From: Calliopum simillimum
Taxonomy: Eukaryota > Arthropoda > Insecta > Diptera > Lauxaniidae
DNA length: 64,000 bases
Assembly: GCA_951812925.1 (NCBI GenBank)
Contig: OX638371.1
Location: 116,025,124-116,089,123 of the forward strand
Direction of reading: 5' to 3'
Part shown: piece by piece, positions 10,229 to 21,196 of the stretch
Numbering within the stretch: the stretch's first letter is position 1
How the letters are laid out: each line of letters opens with the position of its first letter
Notes under the pieces: generated by a model
Databases searched by the model: none
What the model saw: the letters and a program-made list of their open reading frames with translations, nothing else
Told to the model about the DNA's origin: nothing
Translations under genes and position numbers: made by a program

Positions 10229-10276
10229 TAATGTTCAAAATGGTAAATTTGACCACCTTGGTCGTTCTAGTGTTAA
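10229..10276. repeat. Short TTAA-bounded fragment
   Basis: The fragment ends GGTCGTTCTAGTGTTAA, the inverted near-match of 2,530-2,546, and is bounded by TTAA on both sides. It is probably a relic of a piggyBac-like MITE. Confidence 0.35.
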
Positions 10277-10720
10277 AGTTAAATATACATATATACATAT
10301 ATAACAGTGGTCAGCAAATTAAAGAGAGAGAACTTATGTTTGTGAGAAAACAGATAAAAAGTGAAAAAGGACAGTGTTGGCAACTTAGGGGTTTTCCCCC
10401 TAAATTCAGGGGGAAATAGCCTTCCTGGGGTTTTTTTAGGGCGTTAAAATGCTTAGGGGTTTTTTTAGGGGTTTTATAAAATATTAGGGGGAAGTTTTAG
10501 TGGTTTTTATAGGTAATTTTTCTTTATTCATGACACTATTTTTGCTATGGTTGTGTCTGACGAGCAATGTTTTAATGTTATAATTTCAATAATTGGCCAA
10601 TTGGTGTAGTCTGTAATATTATTGTCGATTGCTAAATTTATTCTTAAGACTTTTTGTATAGAAATTGGTGCATGTGGAAATATTTGATATTACACGCCAC
10701 AAAAAAAAAAATGTTTGTAA

Positions 10721-10845
10721 GGGTATTGTTGAAAACTTGTAAAAGCCTCGTAAACTCGAAAAACTTTCAAAGTTCATATTGATTTTGACAACTATTACGA
10801 GTTTACGAGGTTTTCGAGGCATTTACACGTTTTATGGAATACCCT
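10721..10845. mobile_element. Short MITE, about 125 bp
   Basis: GGGTATTGTTGAAAACTTGT at the left is mirrored by ACACGTTTTATGGAATACCC at the right. The interior is a near-perfect hairpin around CCTCGTAAACTCG and CGAGTTTACGAGG. A related end occurs near 15,455. Confidence 0.6.
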
Positions 10846-10926
10846 CAGTGTAAATTTTAGCATGAAAAATTGCTCGTCGAATCGGCGTGTTATACACTAA
10901 TAATAAATAATTACTTTTTGCTCTAA

Positions 10927-11302
10927 TAGTCTGTATCCAGTGTAGATTTAGATACGCCGAGATTAGTTAATCACATCGTTAAATCCTACCCGTTTCCACC
11001 GGCCTAAATAGATTTATTTTTGTCAGTAAATGTCAGAAGCAGTAAAATTAAACTTATCTTTCATTTTCTTCTTAATATTTATCTTCAATTTGCTTCGTGT
11101 TTAATGCCAATTGACAAAGTTCAGGGGTTTCACTAGGTCGAAAATTGCTAAAACCGGTAGCCTTGCTGTAATTAATGCACAAATTTAAGTTAAATCTCAG
11201 CAAAAATATATTAATTATTGTACGGTAAATCATGGGATCAACGCTCAGATTTAGCGCTAAGTCCAGAAACTGCACCTTTAAATCTGCGGTGGAAACAGAC
11301 TA
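10927..11302. mobile_element. PIF/Harbinger-like MITE with TAA target duplication
   Basis: The inverted ends TAGTCTGTATCCA and TGGAAACAGACTA are flanked on both sides by TAA (10,924-10,926 and 11,303-11,305). The repeat continues inwards with GATTTAG against CTTTAAATC. No coding frame of note is present. Confidence 0.65.
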
Positions 11303-11626
11303 TAAGATAAATAGTACCAATATGTACAAATTTAACAAAATTTTATATATACGTATAAAATAAGATGCTTTGTCAAATGTTTATGATTGATAAACTTCAG
11401 TTTCTTTACAAATTTGCATCTTTGTTTTTGCGTTAAAAAATTTCATAGTTTTAAAAAAATTTTCTGAACGCTAACGGCCTTTTTTTTGCTATAAAATTTT
11501 TAGGGGGATTTTTAAGTCCTCAGTGCAATTTTAGGGGGTTTTGGAACCGCATTTAGGGGGAAAATTTTTTTGGTGTTGTCAACACTGTAGGAGAAAAGAT
11601 TTTTAGAAGGCACTCAAGTTAAGGAA

Positions 11627-12194
11627 CAATGACGGGAAGCCATGACATTTAGGTTAATTCTGCGACATTCGCGGGATTTGTTTTTTTTTTTTTTGATTTT
11701 GGAAAAAATTTATTCCACATTTCACATAAATCTATTGCATATTCACATATTACTATTAATTATTTTTCGTTTATTTTTGCAGGCACCTGTGATGGTGAAG
11801 AGCGTCATATTTCGAAATTTGCGGAAAATCTGAAACAATTGGACAATGGCAAGAAAATTCCAACCTTTGGTTGGAAATGCGAAAAATGTGATCTTACAAG
11901 CAATCTCTGGCTAAATCTTACGGATGGTTCTATATTGTGTGGGCGTACATTTTTTGATGGTTCCGGTGGTAACGATCACGCTCTACAGCATTACAAAGAA
12001 AGCGACTTTCCGCTGGCCGTAAAGCTTGGAACGATTACTGCCGATGGCAAATCAGATGTATTCTCATATCCTGAAAACGATATGGTCATTGATCCAAAAC
12101 TTGGTGAACATTTAGCACATTTTGGTATTAATATGGCTGCCATGCAGAAAAGCGAAAAGTCAATGGTCGAATTGGAGTGTGAAATAAATCAACT
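11627..12194 (+). pseudogene. Partial duplicate of Usp5 (exon 1 end, intron 1, most of exon 2)
   Basis: Positions 11,783-12,194 are about 90% identical to Usp5 exon 2 (27,627 onwards) and still read as a zinc-finger UBP domain with WKCEKC and SILCGR. The intron acceptor (TTTATTTTTGCAG) and the last bases of exon 1 (AACAATGACGGG) are also copied, so the duplication was made from DNA and not from spliced mRNA. The exon 1 donor has lost its T (GGGTAAGCC became GGGAAGCC). Homology stops at 12,194, before the catalytic cysteine, and the frame closes at 12,222. It cannot be a working protease. A truncated ubiquitin-binding product is conceivable but I expect a pseudogene. Confidence 0.85.
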
Positions 12195-12222
12195 TCTTTG
12201 TTATTACTACTACGTATTATAA

Positions 12223-13326
12223 TTAATAATTATTTTTTTTAAGACTTTCAAAATTAAAATGAATTTCGTCATAATAATGACAAATGCAATATACATATGA
12301 ACGGATTTTTTGAAAGAGGAATAAGTCCATAAAGAGCCATTCAAAATATAATTGGAATCTAATTTCACGTCAAAATTTTGAGGAGCGCAGCAAAATTGCA
12401 GTATTTGATAAGAGTGGGTATCAAAGTAGCAAATTTAATATTTTTTCATTTTGTGTAAAGTAAAGTGGCAGCACTGCTCTCTGCGTACCAATTTATGCCA
12501 ATTGTCAAAATATCGATAAAAGTTCGAATGTCAGAAAAGTGTCCCAACTTCCCGATTCTGAAAACTAAAAGTTGTTATTTCGTTCCTAAACAAATGTCAT
12601 TTCATTCAAGTGTCCCAACCAGTGTGGAGGATTGGTTATTTGTTTTTGGTTACGAATTAAGGAAAATAAGGTACTTTTTAGACAAAAAAGTACTGAAACT
12701 TTTATATTTTGAACAAAAAATAAGCTATGAATGTTTGGCTCAAAAATTATAAGGTTTTGACATTGTAAGTGAAGCAAGGACGAATAAGATTTGAACCATG
12801 ATAAACACTCAAATTCTATGTATTCAAAGTAATACGAGTATGTTTTTATATACATAGGCTGTACGAATTTCTATTTATCGTACATATTAAAAAATTAAAT
12901 CTTTTAAAACAATGTAAGTAGTTTATACATACACTTGGAAGACGAAATGGGTCTAAAATTTATATCGAGTGCCAAAATTTACGTTGAAGCTTGGATGTAG
13001 AAAAATACTACTTTTAAATATAATAAAAAAAAAAAAACAAACGAAAGATTTTTTTTTTAATTTAAAAAGTACAGGTTTCTCACTCCAAGTTTAATCTTTT
13101 TCTTACCAAATTGATATTTTTTCAATTGAAATTAAACTTTTCCAAACTAAAATTACCCCCATTTTTCCAAATCAATTTAAACTTTGCAAAACAACACGCT
13201 TACAATAATATATCTCTGCACCTACATCAGCTTTCGTTATGAAACATGGTATATAGATTGATATTGTGTCTACCAAAAACATTTCAAAAGGTGGGATGGA
13301 TTGGAAAATGGGATAGCACTCACTTA
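12223..13326. other. Gene-free stretch
   Basis: The stretch is A+T-rich with homopolymer runs. The block near 12,528-12,615 (GTGTCCCAAC motifs, TTCGTTCCT) loosely resembles 16,570-16,655, suggesting a decayed dispersed repeat. I see no coding exon. Confidence 0.4.
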
Positions 13327-13889
13327 TAGCTTAAACACAATTGGAGCGTACGACTTATTTAGCCCGACGAATATTCGCTTGGAGACAATTACAAATGAGT
13401 TCCACTTGGAGACAATTACAAGATTGTATTTACAAACAGCGTTGCCAGTTGGTTACATTTTATACATTTTGCGTAACTTTTTGGCCTCTCACGTAATTTG
13501 TCAATAAAATTCGCACTCGCTAACCATCGTCACCGTGTGGAAGCCAAATGCTGTATGAGGAGATAAAACCAATGGAGGAAATGAACTAGAACTAGTTTTA
13601 ATTTTGTCGCTGGCGCCAGCGATTTTTGGAAATGTCAAACTAAAAAAATACATTTTTAATGAAAAATTTTTAGATTTCTTAGAAAAAATTCAAAGAATAT
13701 GAGTTTTTATTTAATATTTATTTATTAAAAATGTCGTCAGAGAACATAAACACCAATTTTAAATAAAAACAACTATTGCCGTCGTCACTCTGATTGTGTT
13801 TAACAGAGCGAACTTCGTCGACGAATTTTTTTAGACAGCGAATATTCGTCGGGCAAAATTCGTCGTACGCTCCAATTGTGTTTAAGCTA
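13327..13889. mobile_element. Harbinger-like MITE with TTA target duplication
   Basis: TAGCTTAAACACAATTGGAG at the left is mirrored at the right end by CTCCAATTGTGTTTAAGCTA. The repeat continues through GCGTACGAC. TTA flanks both sides (13,324-13,326 and 13,890-13,892). An inner copy of GACGAATATTCGC is also mirrored (GCGAATATTCGTC). Confidence 0.7.
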
Positions 13890-13892
13890 TTA

Positions 13893-14461
13893 CACAACTA
13901 AAAGCATGTATTGAGCCATTCCATTCTTAGCGTAATAAGATTTGCAACACCTCCGATTTCGCTGAAATTTGGCACATGGTTTCGTTTCATGCCCCCAACC
14001 TGATAGAAATGCTAAATGTGGGTTGTGGAGGATTGCAAAGGGTGGAAAAATTAGTAAATTTTGACAAACTTTCCTTACATAATTGCCAATAGCTTGAACA
14101 TTTTTTAACCGATTTTCATGTTCAGACCATTTTTGGAAATGAATTAAATTAGGCTATAAGTATAAAGTATTTGATAAAAAGTACTTAATTCACTACTATT
14201 TTAGTACTTAACCCTTTTGTAACTTTTTCTTTCCTTTTGACTTTAAAAATCGTTACTGTCCATTTTCTTACTACTAAGAGCCATCTTAACAATAATTGAA
14301 ATTAATTTTTAAAAAAATTTTCTTTCAAAAGTGATTTTTGGGAGTCATGCCATATGACATGAAATGTACTCAAAGCTAATAAAAGTACCAAAATTTAAAT
14401 ATAAATATAAATATAATTCCAATGATTTTCTGCTTAAATATCATATCAAATCCTATCATAT
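13893..14461. other. Gene-free stretch
   Basis: Nothing recognisable apart from A/T-rich sequence and the TTAACCC near 14,213, which has no partner end. Confidence 0.4.
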
Positions 14462-14922
14462 TGTTACGAAATTTCCTGTCACTATGACGATAATTTCAAT
14501 CTCTTACTGTTTTCTGAGTTCGATCACTGGATTGTGTAGCAATCAAAAACACACACTTTATTTAGTTATAAAATGGTTTATTTAAATCACAAATGTTTAT
14601 TTTCACACGGTACAATTGTTTATTTCACTATTTATTACATTCAAAATCTAATATCACAATAAGCACTTTATTTACTTCCACTGGCACTGTGTGTACAACT
14701 CTTTCACTTTATTGCTTAAAATCAACTGAGTTGCAACTCTCATACCCGGATGAAAGTTCTAGAATTGCATTAGCGAAACATCTTGCAACATCTCGTTGAT
14801 TCTTTCGGCTAATAGTTTCCTGACAAAACTTGGCATCACTGTCAAGTACTCTTGTCACGTCACTGGTTCTATTCTTGAAATGTCGCGAAGTTTCTTTTCA
14901 TGTGATGTTATTTTTCGTCACA
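14462..14922 (-). mobile_element. Gypsy-like solo LTR (copy B) with ATAT target duplication
   Basis: A 461-bp unit, reverse complement of 7,183-7,628, starting TGTTACGAAATTTCC and ending TTTTTCGTCACA. It is flanked by ATAT on both sides (14,458-14,461 and 14,923-14,926). Short inverted tips and a 4-bp duplication identify a solo LTR. The TATA box seen in copy A is changed to TATGAG-like sequence here. Confidence 0.8.
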
Positions 14923-14926
14923 ATAT

Positions 14927-16669
14927 TAAAGATTTTCTAGTTAAAAAGTTTTAGAAAGGTGTTTTGCCATATTATAGGTCGAGGCCGAATAAGAAATATC
15001 CTACACCTAGTCCTAGAAGAGCAAATAATTTGGATTTTTGTGACTATTTTGAGCTTGAAGCGCTCTATGGTTTCTATTTTCATTCCATATTGATCGGACT
15101 TTAAAGGGTTTTTTTGAAATTATGGGTGTGCAACCTCATTCCGATCCAATAAATTATCTTTTGCTTCTAAATTTTCCCCAAATAAATCATTATTAGCATC
15201 CAAATTAATTATTATTATTTTAAAGGCTATGAATTTCATCACGATCTAAAACATATTTTGTACATCCTCTTTCCAATCAGAACAGATCTAGACTGTTTAT
15301 AGATTTTGTCACTGCAGTGGAATCAGAAACCCGGAACCTGGGTACTTAATTCTGCGTCTCATCACTGCTACTTCCAAGTCCTCTTGACATTGTTGTTTAC
15401 CGGGCCCATCTTTCTGGGTAGTAAATAAGTGCCTATATAGTGTTCTGACATTTAGGGTATTCCTTAAAACTTGTAAAAGCATCGAAAGCCTCAGTGTAGA
15501 TTTTTATATTTTTCAGCTGATGTTTGAAATTGCTTCCACCTTACTAAAGTCTTTTTGTCTGCTGCAGGCAGGAACTTTTCTTGGGCTCCTCACTAGTTGA
15601 TAAGGCTATTTCCTCCCATTTCCGAATTAAGTTATTTTTAAAGGTGTTGTTCACTTTGCAGAAGGGTTCTGGTATATTATGCCCCTCTCTTGGCCAAAGT
15701 AAGGTTAAGTTAGGGTGGCAGCAATAATGGCACATATATACCGCAGGGGTCCATAAAGATACCACAAACTCTATTATAAAAGTCTATTCATAAACTCTGG
15801 TCTCTTCAATTGAGTGTTTGTCCAAAATGAAGGATCCTGTCGGCACAGTAAATCTTTTAATGTCATTTAGGTGAATTTTTAACTTCTTAAGGAACTGAAA
15901 AACGGCTGACTAATGGATTTCAGTCTAGTTCTTGCCAATACGGGGCAGGACCTGCATTTTCAACAAAAACTATTTGTTTTATAAAAATAATAAAAGTATG
16001 AAGTGATCTTTTTTTGCCAAATACGTCATTGGATATTTTTGTTGATTCTTTTTAGTCATACAGCTTACTGCGTTCACCAATCGATATAATTATTTTTTTA
16101 TTTTATACTCAAAACATTTGAGAAAAATAAGAAAAATTAAAAAAAATTATCTCTTAAGTTTTTATGACTTTAAACAGACCTTGAAAAGCGACTATGCCAT
16201 ATGGCATAGAATAACCGAATGGGTTAACTACTAAGAATGCTCCGTTATCACTTTTTTGGACTTCCTGAAATTTTGTAAAATATTGGCAAAAAAATAGTAT
16301 GATTTACGGTTGAGAAGTTATGATAAGGAAATTTCTTTAACGATTTTCATTATTTGACCTATTTCGGAAAGGGTGTTAAGAAATGTCCACTTCATTGACA
16401 AATTAAGCCTTTTTCACACCAAATCGATCTTTTTTCAATTAAAATTTAACATTTTTCATTTTTCTGTGGCAAAAAGAAATTAACTTCAGAAACCAAAAAA
16501 GTACTAAAAGTAAGTAAAAGATAGCACTGTATTTTTTTAAACGAAAAAGTATCACAAAAAAGTACTATAGTAATGAATTTGCCCACACGTCCCAACCCTC
16601 CGATTATGATAACTAAGAATTGACATTGTCATTTCGTTCATTACGAATGTTGGTCTGCCGAAAGTGTTA
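14927..16669. other. Gene-free stretch with degenerate repeat pieces
   Basis: Most of it is unremarkable. The 15,445-15,495 segment carries GGGTATTCC and AAAACTTGTAAAAGC, matching one end of the 10,721 MITE. A minus-strand frame at 15,544-15,765 has a cysteine- and histidine-rich start but no motif I can place. Confidence 0.4.
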
Positions 16670-17131
16670 TAGCGAGTTGACCAAAGATTCTAATCCCCTT
16701 AACACTTTTATTCTAACATATTTGTAGTAATTGCAAAATGTAAAAAACATTTGGAAATTAGCCCTTTTGCTTGGAAATTTTTATAAATCACTCTTATTTC
16801 ACCATTTGGAAATTTAAGCTGCTATCTATAGGCATGGTATGTAAGCCCCTATATAACCTGGGGCATATACAAAATATTAAGGGTTTCTTCGGCGACTATT
16901 CGAAATACGTCTTTTTGTATCAAACTTTAAAAATTTCTATGAAATTATATGGAAATAAGCCCTTTTGTTCCGAAATGCGACTTTTGATCACAATTTTATC
17001 TTGGAAAAGCATTTTTTGTGATGAATTTTGAGCTAGAGGATGCATTTTAGCATGGTAATACCGATGGCATTCTTAGGTTTATTCGAGGTCGGAACTGGTT
17101 TACGCTCTTTTGAAAAATCATTCCTCAACTT
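16670..17131 (+). repeat. Truncated copy of the 42,002-42,566 MITE
   Basis: Runs parallel to 42,119-42,566 with high similarity over about 450 bp (GTTATAGCGAGTTG at the start, TTTGAAAAATCATTCCT at the end). The left terminal repeat is missing here. Confidence 0.8.
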
Positions 17132-17433
17132 TATTCAAGAAAATAATTAAATTTTTTATATGTAATACAATTGAATTTAGATTTTTTTATTTTGAGAAAC
17201 AAATTGATTTTGAAACTTGCTATATAATAATATATTTAAATAGAAATAAACAGTACTTCTCATCGAATAATGCGCGCGCGAAGCGAATAAATTTACTATG
17301 CATAATGTTTCTTTTCTATATTTCATAGGCTGCAAAAACAAAAAGTACCCAAAGTACTATTGGCTTTTTAAAAAAAAGTACTATTTGGAAAAGTGCGAAT
17401 ATCATGCCTGGTTCCACTTAGAAAAATTCCGAC

Positions 17434-17469
17434 CGTTCCACTTTGAAGTACAAAGTCAATTCCGTCGTT
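17434..17469 (-). repeat. Single inverted copy of the 32-bp repeat found at 25,256
   Basis: CGTTCCACTTTGAAGTACAA and the following bases are the reverse complement of the unit repeated at 25,256-25,319. The two sites flank the BEL and non-LTR pair on opposite sides. Confidence 0.7.
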
Positions 17470-17478
17470 CTATGGAAA

Positions 17479-17941
17479 TGTTAAATGAGAAGAGTTTTTC
17501 TCACCTTGCAGTGACCGAATTATTAAATTAATTTGTATTTTAATTAATCAACAATTAAATACTGCGATTACGGGGCGAGTTCAAAACGCGTGGTGTAAAA
17601 TTCACTATTGAAAAAAGTTCAACGCGGTAAAAGAAAGACAATGCGAAGTCGTAAACGATTAATGCAGCAAGAGAGCCTGCAATTTATTCTGCAGTCTTAT
17701 ATACAAAAATAGAAGAGCTTAGATTACAGTTAGTTTCTCTTTTTAATACAGTTTTAGTACATCTTAAGTTAACTAGTTTAAGGCCTTATTATAGAAATTA
17801 TTAGTTTAATTACTAAAGGGCTATTTATAGTTAAAAATGATTAATTAATTTGAGGCAAATTTAATTATAGAAAAATTGCAACTTTAGGAGTTTAAATACA
17901 TTAATAAAAAACTAAAATAAATGTTATACGTTGACCCAACA
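17479..17941 (-). mobile_element. 3' LTR of the BEL/Pao element
   Basis: Read on the minus strand, pol is followed by a purine-rich tract (AAGGGGGCCGGAA) and then TGTTGGGTCAACG, an LTR start. The other edge reads as TG on the plus strand at 17,479, giving about 463 bp. Only this LTR is present, since the other end of the element is missing. Confidence 0.65.
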
Positions 17942-17966
17942 TTCCGGCCCCCTTGAAAGGACCCTT

Positions 17967-20900
17967 TCAAGACGTGGTTAAAACAGCAAGCTTATGCACA
18001 GGTCGACGGATGACACCTTTTGCCGTTTGCACATCGACGACTCGTATACGTTGATCTCTGCCAGGAATGGCGTTGATGATTCGCCCCATGAGCCAGCGTT
18101 GAGGCGGGACGTTGTCTTCGTGTATTAACACAAGTGTACCATTTGCGACATTGCTTTTTGTGTTGGTCCACTTGTTGCGGGCCTGAAGCTCGTTGAGATA
18201 ATCGTTGGACCAGTGTTGCCAAAAGCGTTGTTTAACAGCAGTAATGCGAGCCCAATGCTCGAGTTGACCAATATCCTTGTTCGCTGCTTCACTTTCAGGA
18301 AGAGACTTAAGCGCACTACCAATGATAAAATGTCCAGGCGTAAGTGCTTCAAAATCGCTTGGATCCGATGATAGAGGCGAAATTGGGCGAGAGTTAAGTA
18401 TAGCTTCTATCTCAACCATGGCTGTCGTCAGTTCTTCGAATGTGAGTCGTGCGTTCATCACCGTGCGTGTTAAATGGCCTTTGGCAGATTTCACTGCGGC
18501 CTCCCACAAGCCGCCAAAATGTGGTGCCCTGGGAGGTATGAAACGAAAGTTAATAAATTCATTAGTACAAAAGTTTTTAATAAAATTTTGGTTATTTGAA
18601 TTAAAAATAAATTTTTTAAGTTCTGCTAATTTGTTATTAGCGCCAGCAAAATTGGTAGCATTATCGCAGAAAATATCAGTAGGTAGACCTCTTCTACCGA
18701 TCATACGCTTTAATGCTGCGATGAATGCTTCCGTAGACAAATCTGAGACAACCTCGATGTGGACAGCTTTCGATGCAAGGCACACAAAAATGGCGATGTA
18801 TGTCTTGTATGGCACCTTGCCACGAATTCGATAATATGTATTTATTGGTCCACAAAAATCAACAGCACAGCGAGAAAATGGTCTGGATGGGTTGAGACGC
18901 TCAACTGGAAGATTGCCCATAATTTGTTGAAGAAGACGAGGCTTATAGCGGATGCAGTGGGTGCAAGATCTCACAATGCGACGAGTCAAATTCCTGGCGT
19001 TGATTATCCAGAAGCGATTGCGAATTAGAGCCACTAATGCCTTTGCACCGGCATGATAATTGGTGACATGCAGGTGCCGAATATATGTTTCTACAAATTC
19101 ACTGTTGCTTGGCAAAAGTATAGGATGTTTTTGACCATCAGAAATGTTTGCTAATTCAAGTCGACCACCGACTTTTAGCAGGTTGTAGCCACCAGTATTT
19201 TGCACAAAAGGATTCAAGAATTTTACAGAACCTTATAGATCCATATTTTTCTTGAGCCGCCGTATTTCTTCTTCGAAATGTTGTTGCTGCAAATTCCAAA
19301 CGATGCAAAGAAGTGCATTTTCCAGTTCCTGAGGGGAAAGGGAATTTGAGTTGAAATCATTATTAGATGATTTATTAATTTTTTTATAAAATCGAAAAAT
19401 CCAAGCTATGATATGCAAAATTTTTAAGTATGAACTATACTTTTTTATGGTTTCGAGAATATAGTTGGTTTTGGACGCAATATGAAAAGTTGATTTTCTC
19501 TTTTCTTTTTCAACTTCGTCAAAATCTACTTTGTCGCATTTGTTTTCTGGCCAATGTTCCTTACCAAGTTTCAAAAAGGCTGGGCCTGTGTACCATATCG
19601 AATCTATGAGTTCCTTAACAGAAGAGCCTCTAGAGACAATGTCGGCAGGATTGCTACTAGTAGGGACATGTCTCCAATGACATTCCGAAGTGAGATCTTG
19701 AATCTCAGAAATTCTATTACCAACGAAGGCTGATAGAGTAGCAGAATGTAATTTGAGCCAGTGAAGAACAATTTGCGAGTCAGTCCATAAATATACCTCA
19801 GATGTGTAGTTAAGTAAAGATGATTTAATTTTTACGTAAAGTTGCGATAAAAGTTGAGCTCCACAGAGTTCTAATTTTGGCAATGATTTTTTCTTTGTAG
19901 GTGCGACCCTCGATTTTGCAGTAAGAAGTTGCACAGATACGTTGCCATGACAGTCTGTTGCACAAAGATAAAAGCAGCAGCCGTATGCACGAATGGATGA
20001 GTCGCAAAATCCATGCAATTGAATTGATTCAGCATTCGCCAGCAAGCAATACCTTGGTATTTTAAGCAAACGAAGTTGAGCCAAATCCCTAAGAAATTCT
20101 TCCCACGCAGTTTGTAGAGGTTGAGGTATAGATTCATCCCAATTAATTTTTAGGAGCCAAAGTTCTTGTAGAATTATTTTTGCGACGATAACGACAGGAG
20201 CTAATAATCCAAGGGGGTCAAATAACGACGAAGCTAACGACAAAATGGTTCTTTTTGTAACTTTGTTATCAAATTGATTTTTAGGATTAAATGAGAAAAG
20301 CAATATGTCTTGATTTTGATCCCATGTTATGCCTAGCGCGCTTGTAATAGAAGCATCATCTAAGTTCAAGTTTTTGATCGTTTTGTCATCTCTAAAGTTA
20401 TTGTGATTGGAATGCCATTTTGCGAGTTCCATACAGCCTCTTTTGAGAATTTCAGATGTTTCAAATTTGATTTTCGATAGTTCCTTAAGTGTGTCAGATC
20501 CACCTAAGAAATCATCCACATAGAACGACGATTTAATTGTTTCAGCTCCAAGTTGAAATTCGGAAAAGTATTGATCTGCAAGATAATGAAGACTGCGCAC
20601 AGCAAGAAATGGAGCAGCAGCAGTACCGTAAGTAACAGTATTGAGGCAAAAAGTTTGAATAGGATCATCCTTTGAATTTCTCCACAAAATATATTGAAAG
20701 CGACGATCCCTGGGATCCACTTCTACTTGGCGGTACATCTTGACGATATCTGCGGTGATGGCGAAACGATATAGGCGAAAACGAATAAGTAAAATGTACA
20801 ATTCTTCTTGAATTGTAGGGCCAATCAATAAGACGTCGTTAAGAGACTTTTGAGATGAAGTATGACATGAAGCGTCGAAAACCACCCGTAATTTTGTTGA

Positions 20901-21164
20901 TGTACTTGTTGGCTTCAGAACAGAATGGTGAGGAATATAGTAGTGCGGTGTATCGAATTTAGGGTTTTTGATCAAACTCATGTGCCCTAAATCAATGTAT
21001 TCCTTCATAAAAGTAGCATATTGAATTTTTGTTTCAGCATCTCGAGCCAAGCGATGCTCTGGCAACCCTGTTTTTAACAAGACGTGAAAATCTGCTAAGC
21101 AAAAACATAAAAAATAATAAATTGATTTGTTTCGTCCAAAAGTTAAATAAGGACATTTTTTCAT
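17967..21164 (-). pseudogene. BEL/Pao retrotransposon pol, 5'-truncated, one in-frame stop
   Basis: The minus-strand frame encodes reverse transcriptase (FYVDDFLGG near 20,515), RNase H (LWTDSQIVLHWL), then integrase with a zinc-binding HLHVTNYHAG...CTHC segment, CAVDFCGP, FCDNATNFAG and LWEAAVKSAKG. This order and these motifs are those of BEL/Pao. A TAA at 19,233-19,235 interrupts the frame between RNase H and integrase; the two halves are otherwise in register. The gag, protease and upstream LTR are absent: BEL similarity fades near 21,050-21,160 where the non-LTR element begins. The element is therefore dead, though most of pol is well kept, which suggests fairly recent insertion. Confidence 0.85.
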
Positions 21165-21196
21165 CGTTTAAATATTTTATTAGTCAACAATTAGTT

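Larger units (their letters stand above)
10372..11587. mobile_element. hAT-like non-autonomous element with G-rich subterminal repeats
   Basis: The termini CAGTGTTGGCAAC and GTTGTCAACACTG are inverted. Next to each end the motif TTAGGGG or TAGGGGG followed by T-runs is repeated several times, a usual arrangement of hAT subterminal binding sites. I could not find a matching 8-bp target duplication. Two smaller MITEs are nested inside (10,721-10,845 and 10,927-11,302). The termini resemble those of 32,306-32,782. Confidence 0.5.

Noticed and set aside
14207..14225. TTAACCC as left end of a piggyBac-like or Fanzor element
   Set aside because: No matching right end and no continued similarity to CCCTTTC tips.
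15544..15765. Minus-strand frame with CHYCC-type start as a zinc-finger or retrotransposon tail
   Set aside because: No second motif, no splice context, and no similarity I could name.
18277..18834. Plus-strand 185-codon frame
   Set aside because: Antisense shadow of the BEL integrase, with no independent features.
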